A stretch of DNA of 55,480 nt from Caldilineaceae bacterium SB0664_bin_27 (GCA_009838625.1 VXRG01000050.1:1-55480); one strand, 5' to 3'. Counted from the first letter of the stretch, positions 42,721 through 52,347 are shown. Notes: generated from the letters alone by a model not told the origin. Made by a program: numbers and translations.

Positions 42721-44151
42721 GTGGCAAGCAACTACGACTATGACCTGATCGTCATCGGCTCCGGGCCGGGCGGATATGTAGCCGCGATTCGCGCTGCGCA
42801 GCTGAACCTGAAGACAGCGCTCATCGAGCGCGAACACCTGGGCGGTGTCTGTCTGAACTGGGGCTGTATCCCCAAAAAGGCGCTGATAAAGAGCGCAGAA
42901 GTGCTGGATACGCTGCAGCACGCGCAGGAGTACGGCCTTACTTTTGACAACTTGCAGGTGGACTACGGCGCGGCCGTCGATCGTTCCTTGCAGATCGTAG
43001 GTCGCCAGACCAAGGGCGTTGGCTTCTTGATGCGTAAGAACAACATCGAAGTCATCGAAGGACATGCCCGTTTCACCGATGCCCACACCGTACAGGTCAG
43101 CGCCGGCCCGCTCAACCCGGACGGCGAACCGCGTACCGTGACCGCCGGCAGTTTCGTGGTTGCCACCGGCGCCCGAGCCCGCGACTTGCCGGGCGTCGAA
43201 GCCGACGGCGAGCGCATTCTTCAGTATCGTCATGCCATTCGCCTGAACGAAGTCCCCGCATCCCTCCTCGTTGTGGGCGCAGGGCCGATTGGCATGGAGC
43301 TGGGCCACATCTACGCCACCTACGGCGCACAGGTGACTATTGTCGAAATGTTGGACCAGGCCCTGCCGCTGGAGGATGCCGACGCGGCGCAGGAGGTAGT
43401 GCGGGCCTTCCAGAAACGGGGCATCAAAGTGTTGACTTCGAGCCGCACTGAAGACTTTGAAGTCGGTGAACGGTCAGTCACCGTATCGGTCAAGAACGTG
43501 GACGACGGGAGCGCCCAGACAATTGAAGCCGAGAAAGTACTCTTGGCGATAGGAATATCGCCAAATACCGAGGACGTAGGACTTGACTCCGCAGGCGTTG
43601 CCCTTAACCAGGATGGCTTCATCGAGATCGACGAGTATATGCGCACCAACTGCGAAAACATCTACGCGATTGGCGACTGCACCGGCAAAATGCCGCTGGC
43701 GCATGTGGCCAGCGCCCAGGCCATCGTCGCCGCCGAAAGCGCCGCCGGCCAGACCACCACGCCGATCCCGGCCGATCGTTACATCTTTATGCCCCGCTGC
43801 ACATTCTGTGTACCCCAGGTCGCCAGTCTCGGCATGACCGAAGCCGAGGCGCAGGAGGCCGGCTATCCCGTAAACGTGGGCAAGTTCCCTTTCATGCCCA
43901 ATGGCGCCGCCCAAGCCCAGGGTGTACGCAGCGGCTTTGTCAAAATCGTAGCCGATCAGAGATACGGCGAGATCCTCGGCGCCCACATCGTCGGCCCCAA
44001 TGCGACTGAACTTCTGCCGGAGCTGTCCCTGGCGCAGATGATGGAGCTCACACCCGCCGAAATCGCGCACAACGTGCACGCTCATCCGACCCTGGCCGAA
44101 GTCGTAATGGAAGCGGCCCACGGCGTAGAGGGGCTGCCAATTCATATGTAG
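42721..44151 (+). CDS. lpdA: Dihydrolipoyl dehydrogenase (E3)
   Basis: FAD-dependent disulfide reductase of 476 residues. FAD loop GSGPGGYVAA; redox disulfide Cys44/Cys49 in GGVCLNWGCIPKKALI; NAD loop VVGAGPIGMELG; second FAD motif YAIGDCTG; C-terminal catalytic His-Glu pair in HAHPTLAEVVMEA. It reoxidises the lipoyl group of the E2 protein encoded just upstream. GTG start at 42721 with GGAGGAA directly before it. The 79-bp spacer resembles the spacer before E2 (CGGTCACnGGCAAnTG), as if copied. Confidence 0.94.
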   Translation: MASNYDYDLIVIGSGPGGYVAAIRAAQLNLKTALIEREHLGGVCLNWGCIPKKALIKSAEVLDTLQHAQEYGLTFDNLQVDYGAAVDRSLQIVGRQTKGVGFLMRKNNIEVIEGHARFTDAHTVQVSAGPLNPDGEPRTVTAGSFVVATGARARDLPGVEADGERILQYRHAIRLNEVPASLLVVGAGPIGMELGHIYATYGAQVTIVEMLDQALPLEDADAAQEVVRAFQKRGIKVLTSSRTEDFEVGERSVTVSVKNVDDGSAQTIEAEKVLLAIGISPNTEDVGLDSAGVALNQDGFIEIDEYMRTNCENIYAIGDCTGKMPLAHVASAQAIVAAESAAGQTTTPIPADRYIFMPRCTFCVPQVASLGMTEAEAQEAGYPVNVGKFPFMPNGAAQAQGVRSGFVKIVADQRYGEILGAHIVGPNATELLPELSLAQMMELTPAEIAHNVHAHPTLAEVVMEAAHGVEGLPIHM

Positions 44152-44161
44152 AGGCCCATGA

Positions 44162-44428
44162 ATACCGAGTCCGACCGGCGCCGACCCCTTCTTTGCCTTC
44201 GAAGTCATTCAAGGTGAACGACTCTACGCCGAAAGCGAATATACAGCTGACAACTACGACCCGTACATCATGGCGCAAGTGGCCGATCTCACGTACTCGA
44301 AAGAAGTGACAGAGCCTCTGCTCTTCGGAATCCCAATTGAACCCGACCTCTTACTCAAGACCTGTCATGGTCGAGTGCTTTCCTGCGCTGGATCCGGGAT
44401 AATCAACACAGGATCGATAATTCCCTGA
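44162..44428 (+). pseudogene. Possible nucleotidyltransferase C-terminal remnant
   Basis: An open frame of about 88 codons with no usable start near its beginning. It reads SPTGADPFFAFEVIQGERLYAE and then TADNYDPYIMAQVADL. This resembles the C-terminal end of small MNT-type nucleotidyltransferases (E-V-I-x-x-G-x-x-L-Y-x), the antitoxin of HEPN/MNT pairs. The N-terminal catalytic GSxxxGxxxxxSDxD part is missing. Probably decayed DNA between lpdA and the thioesterase gene. Low certainty. Confidence 0.25.
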
Positions 44429-44431
44429 CAG

Positions 44432-44884
44432 ATGCCGATGGACAAGACTGAATACCCCGCAGTTCCTCTTGACATTACCGTTCGTTTCGCCGAAACCGAT
44501 CAGATGGGCGTCGTCCACCACAGTGAGTATATCGTCTGGTTCGAGGCCGGGCGCGTCGCCTGGATGGCTGCGGCCGGAATGCCCTATACCGAGATCGCCG
44601 GCGCCGGCTACAACTTCGCCGTTACCGACCTGCAATGCCGCTACCGCAATGCCATCCGCTTTGGCGACGCCGTGCAGGTCATCACGCGCCTGGGGTCGCT
44701 GCGTAGCCGTCAGGTCGAGTTCGTTTACGAAATCCGAAACACGCACACCGGAGATATCTACGCCGACGGCCACACGCGGCACATCTGCGTCGACGGCGAT
44801 GGCCGCATGACGCGTGTGCCGGATTGGATAGCAAAGCGATTGCTGGGAAAAGTGGAAAGTGAAGCCTATTCCGAAAACGCTTGA
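44432..44884 (+). CDS. Acyl-CoA thioesterase, hotdog fold (4HBT/YbgC type)
   Basis: Thioesterase of 150 residues. The N-terminal strand and active-site loop read VRFAETDQMGVVHHSEYIVWFEAGR. The Asp of ETDQMG is in the catalytic position of 4-hydroxybenzoyl-CoA thioesterase-type enzymes. The central beta sheet follows (AVTDLQCRYRNAIRFGDAVQV). It hydrolyses acyl-CoA, probably short or aromatic chains; substrate unknown. It ends 70 bp before the convergent scpB gene. Confidence 0.88.
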   Translation: MPMDKTEYPAVPLDITVRFAETDQMGVVHHSEYIVWFEAGRVAWMAAAGMPYTEIAGAGYNFAVTDLQCRYRNAIRFGDAVQVITRLGSLRSRQVEFVYEIRNTHTGDIYADGHTRHICVDGDGRMTRVPDWIAKRLLGKVESEAYSENA

Positions 44885-44953
44885 CACCCCTGCAACAGCG
44901 CCGTGCATACCGGAAGAGGCCAGCGCAGGGCCGCCGACTCGTGGGAAACGCCT

Positions 44954-45499
44954 CTATCCCTGGGTCAACGCAGCGGAAAGCTCCTCCCCGTCGGTCTCCA
45001 GGGGCGGTAGCTCCTCAAGACTGGTCAGCCCAAAATGCTGCATGAACTGGTCGGTTATCGCGTAACGGATTGGCCGGCCGGGCCCTTCCAGACGGTCAAA
45101 CTCCTCCACCAGGCCCTGCTGCAACAGATTGCGCAGTACGCCGGAACAGTCGACGCCTCGCACCGCCTCCACCTGCGCCCTCGTCACCGGATGGAGATAG
45201 GCGATGATGGCCAAAGTCTCAAGGGCCGGCGCACTGAACTGCACATTCATGTCCAGATTGAGAAAGTCCTCCACCACCTGGGAAGCGGCGGGATTGGTAA
45301 CAAGCAGAACCCGGCCGTCGCGACGCTGCAGGCGCAGCCCTCGATTCTCCTCCTCATAATCCTGCTGCAAGGCGGCCAGCGCTTTGGTCACCTCAACCTC
45401 TGGGCAACCTGACGCTTGGGCAAGCTGTGCTGGCGTAACCGGGTCCCCCGCCACGAAAAGCAGGCTCTCCAGAAGGGCGCTCAACTTCACGCTTCCCAC
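44954..45499 (-). CDS. scpB: SMC-ScpAB complex subunit ScpB
   Basis: Condensin accessory protein of 181 residues. The N-terminal winged helix begins LSALLESLLFVAGDPVTPAQLAQ, with the family stretch ALETLAIIAYLHPVTRAQVEAVRGVDCSGVLRNLL in the second winged helix and GRPIRYAITDQFMQHFGL near the end. With ScpA and SMC it helps fold and separate chromosomes. scpA is not adjacent here, which is unusual because scpA and scpB are often neighbours. The start overlaps the end of the AmaP-like gene by 13 bp, suggesting coupling. Confidence 0.93.
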   Translation of the reverse strand: MGSVKLSALLESLLFVAGDPVTPAQLAQASGCPEVEVTKALAALQQDYEEENRGLRLQRRDGRVLLVTNPAASQVVEDFLNLDMNVQFSAPALETLAIIAYLHPVTRAQVEAVRGVDCSGVLRNLLQQGLVEEFDRLEGPGRPIRYAITDQFMQHFGLTSLEELPPLETDGEELSAALTQG

Positions 45500-46053
45500 T
45501 CATCCTCAAAGGGCAGATGGCGCATGCGTACATCCAGCTTGCCTAGCCGCAACCCCATATCTCCCTCGATGATGTCCCGCGTCGATTCGACCACCTCGTC
45601 CGTCTTCATCGGTACGTCAATATCGGGCGCAGTTTCGACTTCCAATTGAATGTCAACTGCATTGCCGCGGGACTTTACGTCCGGCAATACCGTAATTACA
45701 TCGGCGAGCTGGTCCAGATGCCAGGTCAGGCGTCGTGAGATGCTGTTCGTGTCCAACTCCACCGAGCTGCCCTTTATCGTCTTCATACGCACCCCGCGCT
45801 GGCGGTGGGGCCATAGTTCCAACCACAGCAGGCTGCCGAATATGAATATCGCGATTGTGCCCACTGCCACCTGGCCAATCAGGAAATTCATGCTGTTCGC
45901 CTGCTGTTGTACGCGCAGGAACTCCTGGGCAAGCGACAAACCGCCCACGAGCGCGCTGAAGGTTCTGTCAGGAAAAATCGTCGTATAGCCAAGGGCGGCG
46001 AGCAGACCCAGCCACAGCACAACGACGACAATGCGATTGAATGCGTTGATCAC
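45487..46053 (-). CDS. AmaP-like membrane protein (Asp23-associated family)
   Basis: Protein of 188 residues with two hydrophobic segments, about 7-27 (IVVVVLWLGLLAALGYTTIF) and about 60-82, joined by a short loop. The soluble C-terminus has VELDTNSISRRLTWHLDQLADV and DVPMKTDEVVESTRDIIEGDMGLRLGKLDVRM, resembling AmaP, the membrane anchor of Asp23-type alkaline-shock proteins. It is followed directly by scpB. The Asp23 partner is not in the window. Its cellular role in Chloroflexota is not known to me. Confidence 0.7.
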   Translation of the reverse strand: MINAFNRIVVVVLWLGLLAALGYTTIFPDRTFSALVGGLSLAQEFLRVQQQANSMNFLIGQVAVGTIAIFIFGSLLWLELWPHRQRGVRMKTIKGSSVELDTNSISRRLTWHLDQLADVITVLPDVKSRGNAVDIQLEVETAPDIDVPMKTDEVVESTRDIIEGDMGLRLGKLDVRMRHLPFEDEWEA

Positions 46054-46216
46054 TTCCGGCTTTGTGTCTGAAGGGCTTTCATTGGTTTCCAGCTCACCGT
46101 TCGTCCGGCTTGAGAGGACGGGCTACTATAAACAATTCGTTGACTCTCGGCGCTGCGTTTGAAATTCCCGCTCTTCGATTATACATCACAGCGTAATTGG
46201 CCGCGAAGCAAGCCAT

Positions 46217-49150
46217 TCAGCTGTTCCTCCTCCACGCGTGGCCGTAGGTTAACGCTGCCATCAGCAACCAGAGGAGCCCGCCTGCCAGGCTGAGTCGCAG
46301 GCCTGTCCGCCAGGTAGTCGGCCTGTACGAAAATATGACTTCGCTCTCACCGGCTGGCACCGGTACGCCGCGGAATAGCACATTGGTCGCGACCACCTCC
46401 ACCGGCTCGCCGTTGACCGCGGCCTGCCAGCCCGGATAATAGGCATCCTTGAGCAGGAGAAAGCTCGGCTGTTCGGAGCGGGCATGTACCACGATCCGCT
46501 CCGGATCGTAGGAGACAACCGCGACCTCGCTGCCAGATGGTGCGCTCGAACGGTCCGCCAGGCCCCAGGCGGCCGCCGATTCGGCGCTGGTCTCGACAAC
46601 CGCAGAAGCCTGAGAGGCATTCATCACATCGGAATCACGCAACAGCCTTACCGCCTCGTCCAGCGATGTCGCCGGCCGAACTGTCCCGATCAGTTGCACC
46701 CGGCCACTGCCTCCCAACCGCTCGTAAATCTTGACGTCGCCGCTGTGTACGCGCCGAAAGCGGCCGCGGTCGCTGGGTAGCAGAGGCACGAACGTCTTCG
46801 TACGCTCGTCAACCAGCGTCACCGCCTGAACCGCCAGCTGGGCGGCTGCAGTGCTTTCTACCAGATCGATCTCCAGCGCGTCCAGACGGGCGGCTTCCGT
46901 CAGCGTAAAGCGGGCCAGGTACTCCTGCTGTCCGGTCTCCCCTTCCTGATAGATGACAGGCGCATCTCTTCCAGTTGCCGTCGCCGCTGGACCAACAGCC
47001 ACATTGAAGCTGCCTGCCTGGCTGCCCGTGAGAAGTCTGCCGATGGCATGACGCTCACCTCCAATCAGGGCCGTCACTTCCGCCAAGGGCAGATTGGCGA
47101 CTTCCGACTGAATCGTCTCCGAGTCCGCCGTCACGAAACCGACGACTTCCACCGCGGTTGCCTCGAAACTGTGCGGCGCGTCTACCGTCAGCCGAGCTCC
47201 GACTCCATTCGAGTCCCCGGGACCCTTTACATCGAGAGTAGCCCCGATCTGGCGGTCGTAATAGATGTCGTCGTACCATACATCACGAACCTTGTCGGTG
47301 ATCACAAAACGAACGTCCATCAATTCGAGAGTGCCGGCGGATGGAACTGACCGCAACTGCTCGCGCACGCGACCGTCCGGCACCAGTTCTTCCGGCGGAA
47401 TGAGCAGCGACAAGAAGGCGTTGTAGCGCATCAGAGGAAGCACGCCGCCGTCGAATCCGTCCACAGTAGGGATGCGCCACAGCAGAGACAGGTTCGGCGC
47501 CAGAATCTCCTGGGATTTGAGCGCAATGATGAACTCCTCGAAGACGGCCTCGCTCAGCTGTGGGCGCGCTCCGCCGCGCAGGATGCGCCGCCAATCTGGC
47601 ATATCTCCCGGGTCGAACGTGAGGTCGCTGATGCTCAGCAGCCGCCCCGCGGCCGCCGGATGGAGTTCTCGCTGCGGCTCCGTTAGCAGATGGGCAGACG
47701 CGGTCCGAACGTCGTAAACGGCCTGGGGCGCGGTCGGTTGCGTGTGCGGCAGAGCACGCGCGGCCAACAACAGATCGAGCGCCAGGATCGTAAGCAGCGC
47801 AGCACCGCCAGCGCGTGACAATCGCTGCGCGACCGCTCTCCCACCGTTGGCGGCCTTCAACCTGCCCCAAAGCCACTCCGTCCCGGCCCCTGCCAGCACA
47901 GCCATGCCCAGCGTATAGAGCATCATCCAGCGGGCCGGCGTGCGGAACAGATCAAAGCCGGGCACCAGGGAATAGAAGAGGAGTGAAAAAGGGTTCCAGC
48001 GTCCCAGCGCCAGAAACATGCCCAGCCCCGCGAGGAAGAGGCCGCACTGAGCGTCCAAAGGCCAGTGACCGAACGACCATGGTCGCCTCCCAGCCACCGG
48101 CCGCAAACGACTGACCACCGCGATCAGGGCCAGAAGCAGCCCCACTACGCCCACATAGGCGACAAACTCGGTGTAGCCGAGCGTGGAAAAGACTACACTC
48201 AGATCCCGCAGGCCGTAAGAGGGCAGCAGTGTCCAATGCAACATCAGCGGCCGCAAGCTGAAGCTGGTCACATCCACGTAGCTGAGTCCGCCGCTCCGCA
48301 GCCCCAGCTGACTCAGTTCCAACGTTGGCACCAGCTGGGCGGCAGCGAGCAGGGCGCCCAACAGGACCCCCAGGACATAGATGAAGAATGAGGCAGCGAG
48401 GAGGCGAAATCCGTACGAATACGCCCGTAGGCTCGTCGCCAGCAGCCAGGCGCCCACACCGAACAGATTTATGTAGGTCGTCTGTGTGTGACCGGCAAGC
48501 AGAGTGAGCGCCACAAACAAGGCAAAGGGCAGAAGCAAAGCCCCGTACCTGGAGCTAAGAGAGGCAAGACGCGAATAGCCGGTAACCCCTTCTCTCTCCT
48601 CACTTCTCTTCACTCTTTCCTCCGCCGCCCACCTCCCTTCCAACGCCCACAGGAGCCAGGGCAGCCAGGCTGCGCCGTTCATCTGATTGATGTGCCCCAG
48701 CAATCCGCCGTAGAAACCGCTCCCCGCCAGCACTACTCCGGTGCTGACCGCGGCCAGCCACCCTGCTCCCCAACGCCGCATCAACACGCAGCCGCCCAGT
48801 GCCAGGATCCAGGCATGGATGGCGCCGCTCCAGTAGAGTTGCCGCGTCACAGGAAGCCAGCTCAGCGGCCAGTGTAAGGGATAAAGAGCCGCGGCCTGCG
48901 GATTGGCAAGGAATGGCGCACCCATAAAAATATATGGGTTCCAAAGGGGAATTCGACCCGCGCGCAGGGAGGCGGCCGCGTAGTCGCGGTAGGGATAGAA
49001 GTAGTGGAGGATGTCGCCGCTGGCCAGTACTCGATCTGTAAAGAGGAGGCGGTAAAAGAGCAGCAGGACGAAGAGGGCCAGGATCGATGCGGCCGCCAGG
49101 GGCAGTAGGAAGCGGCGTACCGTACTGCAGCGGCTACTGATCAGAAACAC
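46217..49150 (-). CDS. YfhO-family membrane protein (GT-C-like)
   Basis: Large protein of 977 residues. About 12 hydrophobic segments fill residues 10-470. The first outer loop has DILHYFYPYRDYAAASLRAGRIPLWNPYIFMGAPF, the hallmark of the YfhO family and of GT-C glycosyltransferases, with the Asp as likely catalytic residue. Residues about 500-945 are soluble and beta-rich, facing outside, ending in the typical LLKDAYYPGWQAAVNGEPVEV region before a last membrane helix. These proteins transfer sugars from polyprenyl carriers to wall or lipid targets. The GT2 gene just upstream could make the polyprenyl-sugar donor. Confidence 0.88.
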   Translation of the reverse strand: MFLISSRCSTVRRFLLPLAAASILALFVLLLFYRLLFTDRVLASGDILHYFYPYRDYAAASLRAGRIPLWNPYIFMGAPFLANPQAAALYPLHWPLSWLPVTRQLYWSGAIHAWILALGGCVLMRRWGAGWLAAVSTGVVLAGSGFYGGLLGHINQMNGAAWLPWLLWALEGRWAAEERVKRSEEREGVTGYSRLASLSSRYGALLLPFALFVALTLLAGHTQTTYINLFGVGAWLLATSLRAYSYGFRLLAASFFIYVLGVLLGALLAAAQLVPTLELSQLGLRSGGLSYVDVTSFSLRPLMLHWTLLPSYGLRDLSVVFSTLGYTEFVAYVGVVGLLLALIAVVSRLRPVAGRRPWSFGHWPLDAQCGLFLAGLGMFLALGRWNPFSLLFYSLVPGFDLFRTPARWMMLYTLGMAVLAGAGTEWLWGRLKAANGGRAVAQRLSRAGGAALLTILALDLLLAARALPHTQPTAPQAVYDVRTASAHLLTEPQRELHPAAAGRLLSISDLTFDPGDMPDWRRILRGGARPQLSEAVFEEFIIALKSQEILAPNLSLLWRIPTVDGFDGGVLPLMRYNAFLSLLIPPEELVPDGRVREQLRSVPSAGTLELMDVRFVITDKVRDVWYDDIYYDRQIGATLDVKGPGDSNGVGARLTVDAPHSFEATAVEVVGFVTADSETIQSEVANLPLAEVTALIGGERHAIGRLLTGSQAGSFNVAVGPAATATGRDAPVIYQEGETGQQEYLARFTLTEAARLDALEIDLVESTAAAQLAVQAVTLVDERTKTFVPLLPSDRGRFRRVHSGDVKIYERLGGSGRVQLIGTVRPATSLDEAVRLLRDSDVMNASQASAVVETSAESAAAWGLADRSSAPSGSEVAVVSYDPERIVVHARSEQPSFLLLKDAYYPGWQAAVNGEPVEVVATNVLFRGVPVPAGESEVIFSYRPTTWRTGLRLSLAGGLLWLLMAALTYGHAWRRNS

Positions 49151-49173
49151 CGCAAACGAATTTCCACCGGTGG

Positions 49174-49944
49174 TCAGTCGCTGAATCGATACTTGATGAG
49201 CGCAGCAATGGCCGTAAACCCGTCCCGCCAGGTAAGTTTCTTGCCTTCATGGAACTGGCGCCCGTTATAACTGATGGGCGTCTCGACGATTGGGTATTTG
49301 CGTTTGAGGATTTTGGCCGTCAGCTCAGCTTCGATCTCGAACCTCTGGCTGTGGAGGGTCATCCCTTCAATTACGTCCCGCCGAAAGCATTTATAGCAGG
49401 TCTCCATGTCGGTCAGGACCGTGCCGTAAAGAAAATTTGTAAACCAGGTGACGCCTTTGTTTCCTAACGTATGGGAAAGGCTCATGGCCGCACGCGGGCC
49501 GCCGAGAAAGCGGCTCCCGTAGACGACATCGGTGCGTCCCGCCAGAATCGGCGCCAGAAGTCTGACATAGTCTCCAGGATTGTATTCGAGGTCGGCGTCC
49601 TGCACGACGTAGATCGCACCGGTCGCCGCCTCAAAACCCGTGCGCAAGGCCGCGCCCTTGCCCCCGTTCCGTTCATGATAGATGATACGCAGATCTTCCG
49701 GCTCATCCCTTTGTAGGCGGGCCAGAATATCCCGCGTTCCGTCCGTGGAGCCGTCATCAACGATGATGATTTCCTTTTCCAAACGGGTTGGCCCGCCGTT
49801 CAGGTCAGTTGCGCCATCGGCATTGACGGTGAGGTCGACCGCGCGCACCCGGCGAATAATCTCCTCGAGTGTGCCGATTTCGTTGTAAACCGGCATGATA
49901 ATGGAAAGTCGCGGCTCAACCGGCGCGCCATCGGAAGGTTTCAT
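49174..49944 (-). CDS. Glycosyltransferase family 2 (dolichyl-phosphate mannosyltransferase-like)
   Basis: GT-A enzyme of 256 residues. It begins LSIIMPVYNEIGTLEEIIRRV; the nucleotide-binding DDGSTDGTRDIL and metal-binding VVQDADLEYNPGDY follow, and NGGKGAALRTGFEAATG lies between. No C-terminal membrane helices are present, so it is a soluble or peripheral polyprenyl-phosphate glycosyltransferase. Its product could feed the YfhO-like enzyme encoded 23 bp downstream, the common pairing of a DPM-like enzyme with a GT-C enzyme. Confidence 0.9.
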   Translation of the reverse strand: MKPSDGAPVEPRLSIIMPVYNEIGTLEEIIRRVRAVDLTVNADGATDLNGGPTRLEKEIIIVDDGSTDGTRDILARLQRDEPEDLRIIYHERNGGKGAALRTGFEAATGAIYVVQDADLEYNPGDYVRLLAPILAGRTDVVYGSRFLGGPRAAMSLSHTLGNKGVTWFTNFLYGTVLTDMETCYKCFRRDVIEGMTLHSQRFEIEAELTAKILKRKYPIVETPISYNGRQFHEGKKLTWRDGFTAIAALIKYRFSD

Positions 49945-50004
49945 AGTCGGGCAGTCGTTCGTGACCGTTCACTCCAATGATCGGCCCTGGGGGGAAGTGC
50001 CTGG

Positions 50005-50586
50005 CTATTCACCGGCCTGATGGGCAAGAATAATCGCTTCTGCCACAGCTTTCATGGGCTTGCGGTTGTTCATACTCATCTTCTGAATACGTCGAAATGC
50101 TTCTGCCTCGTTCATATTCTGAAGCTGCATCAGAATGCCCTTTGCGCGCTCAACCGCTTTTCGTGTTTCGAGAGTCTCCTTCAAGTCAACAATCTCACTT
50201 TCCAAAGTCCGAAACTCGCCGAAACGCGCCAGGGCCACTTCGATTGCAGGAGTCAGATCGCTTTCACGGAATGGTTTGACCAGATAACTGGTTACGCCGG
50301 CTTCCTTGGCGCGTTGAACCAGCTCCTGCTGACTGTATGCACTCAACAGAAGCACCGGGGCGAGGCGCTCCTGCGTCAAGACGCGGGCAGCCTCAATGCC
50401 ATCCACGTCCGGCATCTTGATGTCCATGATCACGATGTCAGGCCGAAGTTCCAAACAGAGGTTGATGGCGCTCTGACCGTCCCCCGCTTCGCCTACGACC
50501 AGATAGCCCAGGTTGGTGAGCATCTCCCGCAGGTCCATCCGAATGAGGGATTCGTCATCGGCAATGATTATGCGCGTACGCTCCAC
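50005..50586 (-). CDS. ANTAR-domain response regulator (PdtaR-like)
   Basis: Response regulator of 193 residues. The receiver domain has Asp10/Asp11, the phosphoacceptor Asp55 (DIVIMDIKMPD) and Lys104 (SYLVKPF). Residues about 130-190 form the three-helix ANTAR RNA-binding domain (RKAVERAKGILMQLQNMNEAEAFRRIQ). Such proteins prevent transcription termination by binding dual hexaloop hairpins in nascent RNA. GTG start at 50586. The gene is just downstream of its probable partner kinase. Which RNAs it targets is not visible in the window. Confidence 0.93.
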   Translation of the reverse strand: MERTRIIIADDESLIRMDLREMLTNLGYLVVGEAGDGQSAINLCLELRPDIVIMDIKMPDVDGIEAARVLTQERLAPVLLLSAYSQQELVQRAKEAGVTSYLVKPFRESDLTPAIEVALARFGEFRTLESEIVDLKETLETRKAVERAKGILMQLQNMNEAEAFRRIQKMSMNNRKPMKAVAEAIILAHQAGE

Positions 50587-50721
50587 GATCTATCCCTTTC
50601 CTGGTCGCCACATGCCAAGGATTCGGAGTCGGCGGTTGGCGAAAATGCCGGCGGCCAGAGGTTCGTTTTCAGTGACCGGTGGTTCTTCAGTCCTCTGAAA
50701 GAAGATCGCCCGCCGCATCCG

Positions 50722-52347
50722 TTACGCTACGACAGATTCTATGTTGATCGAACGTTTTGGAAAAGTAACAATTGCACGTGTTCCTTCGGCAGCGCCACTG
50801 ACGTCGCCGGTCACCTGTTCAAATTGCAGTTTGCCCTTCAAGTCATCGGTGACAAGCGTATATACGATTTGCAACCCCAGACTGCGGCTCTCATCAGGGT
50901 CGAAGTCGGAAGGCAGCCCCAGCCCGTTGTCCAGCAGCGTTATGCGTACTTCGTCCCCCAGGTCTTCCAGCCCGATGCGAATTTCGCCCTTATGTCGGTC
51001 CCGCAAACCGTGTTCCATTGCGTTCATCAGCAGTTCGTTGACAACGAGCGCAGAGGCGGTGGCCTGGCTGGCTGGAAGACGGATATTCGGCCCCTCCATG
51101 GCAATCTCTACCTCTTGCCCCGGGTTCACTGCAACCTGTTGGGCTTGTCCCAGGATGCGCTGGCATACGTCGCGGATATTGATCGGGCGGTGTTCGTCCT
51201 GGCTCAGATACTCGTGAATCACCGACATGCTCAGGATCCGGTTGACCGCGTCGGTCAGTTGCTGTTTGGCTTCCTCGCCCTGGTATCGCCGGCTTTGAAT
51301 CCGCAGGATAGCTGCAATGGTCTGCAAATTGTTCTTTACCCGGTGATGCACTTCCTGGATCATTGCCGATTTAACTTTGAGTTCGCGCTCGCGCTGCACA
51401 GTCTCCGTTGCATTCTGCACCAGCACCAATACACCATCGACCTGTGGCGCGTCCTCTGTCGCTACAGAATTCGTCCACGGCAGGCGGCGGCGCATGTGCC
51501 TTCGCATCAAGAACAGGCTGCCGCGTGGCGCGCGCAGTGGAACTGCAGTGCGCACCCATACGCGACCGTCTTCGCTCTCGTATCGCATCTGTACACAGCA
51601 GTTGGCCTGCATCGCCTGGCCTACTATCTCTTCGTCCTGCTCTTCCAGTTCGGAAATCGGCGCACCCCGCATTTCGGCAACACGACCGACTGAGCGAAAC
51701 AAATTCATGGCGATGCCGCTCATGTAGCTGATGCAGAACTGTTCATCTACCAGATAGATACCGTCCAGGCTGCCGAACCCACCCGAGATTCCCCCCGTCT
51801 CAATCTCGCCTTTCACTGCCATCCTTTGCAGCCAGCGCACGGCATGGCGGAAGCTCCGATCACGGCGCCGGTGCCGTTCATACTCAATCATGTTTGTCTC
51901 AATGAGCAAGGCCGCAATCGCCTGATTGACAGCGTTGTGAACTGTGTACACCTGCTGAATGACCGGAGCGCCGCTGCTGGTGCGTTCGGGGGGAATCTTA
52001 CTCTCGGCCATCCTGTTTCTGCTGTCTTCCATCAAGGCTCGATGAACCGTTGGTTGGGCGTTAAACGTGTAAGTGCGCCCGGTCATGTCGTCCCGATAGA
52101 TGGAGGATAGTGAATGTGGCGCCGCGTGCCGGGCGACCAGGATCTGGCCAAATGGGCCCTGTTGCATTGCCGGTGACTTGTAAAACTCAATGTTGGAGAG
52201 GAAATCGTCCTGGGGATCCATCAGACAGCAGAGCATGACGTCAGAACGGCTGACGTCGGCAGTGATGGCCAGACCGGCTTCGATCCGATACAGTAGCGCG
52301 ATATCGCGCTCGGTCAATGAGGAACAGGAGTTGACCCGGCTATCCAT
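50722..52347 (-). CDS. Soluble HisKA_2 sensor histidine kinase (PdtaS-like)
   Basis: Kinase of 541 residues without membrane segments. Residues about 10-175 resemble the GAF-type sensory domain of PdtaS kinases (LTERDIALLYRIEAGLAITADVSRSDV ...). Residues about 195-275 form a PAS domain (GSLDGIYLVDEQFCISYMSG). The HisKA_2 dimer domain has the phosphoacceptor His334 or His335 in QEVHHRVKNNLQTIAAILRI. The ATPase domain carries NELLMNAMEHGL and LLDNGLGLP. It should phosphorylate the ANTAR regulator encoded downstream. The signal sensed is unknown. Confidence 0.92.
   Translation of the reverse strand: MDSRVNSCSSLTERDIALLYRIEAGLAITADVSRSDVMLCCLMDPQDDFLSNIEFYKSPAMQQGPFGQILVARHAAPHSLSSIYRDDMTGRTYTFNAQPTVHRALMEDSRNRMAESKIPPERTSSGAPVIQQVYTVHNAVNQAIAALLIETNMIEYERHRRRDRSFRHAVRWLQRMAVKGEIETGGISGGFGSLDGIYLVDEQFCISYMSGIAMNLFRSVGRVAEMRGAPISELEEQDEEIVGQAMQANCCVQMRYESEDGRVWVRTAVPLRAPRGSLFLMRRHMRRRLPWTNSVATEDAPQVDGVLVLVQNATETVQRERELKVKSAMIQEVHHRVKNNLQTIAAILRIQSRRYQGEEAKQQLTDAVNRILSMSVIHEYLSQDEHRPINIRDVCQRILGQAQQVAVNPGQEVEIAMEGPNIRLPASQATASALVVNELLMNAMEHGLRDRHKGEIRIGLEDLGDEVRITLLDNGLGLPSDFDPDESRSLGLQIVYTLVTDDLKGKLQFEQVTGDVSGAAEGTRAIVTFPKRSINIESVVA

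Noticed and set aside
50020..51693. A 557-codon plus-strand frame opposite the kinase and ANTAR genes
   Set aside because: The minus-strand genes carry complete, conserved receiver, ANTAR and histidine kinase motifs; the plus-strand product has none.
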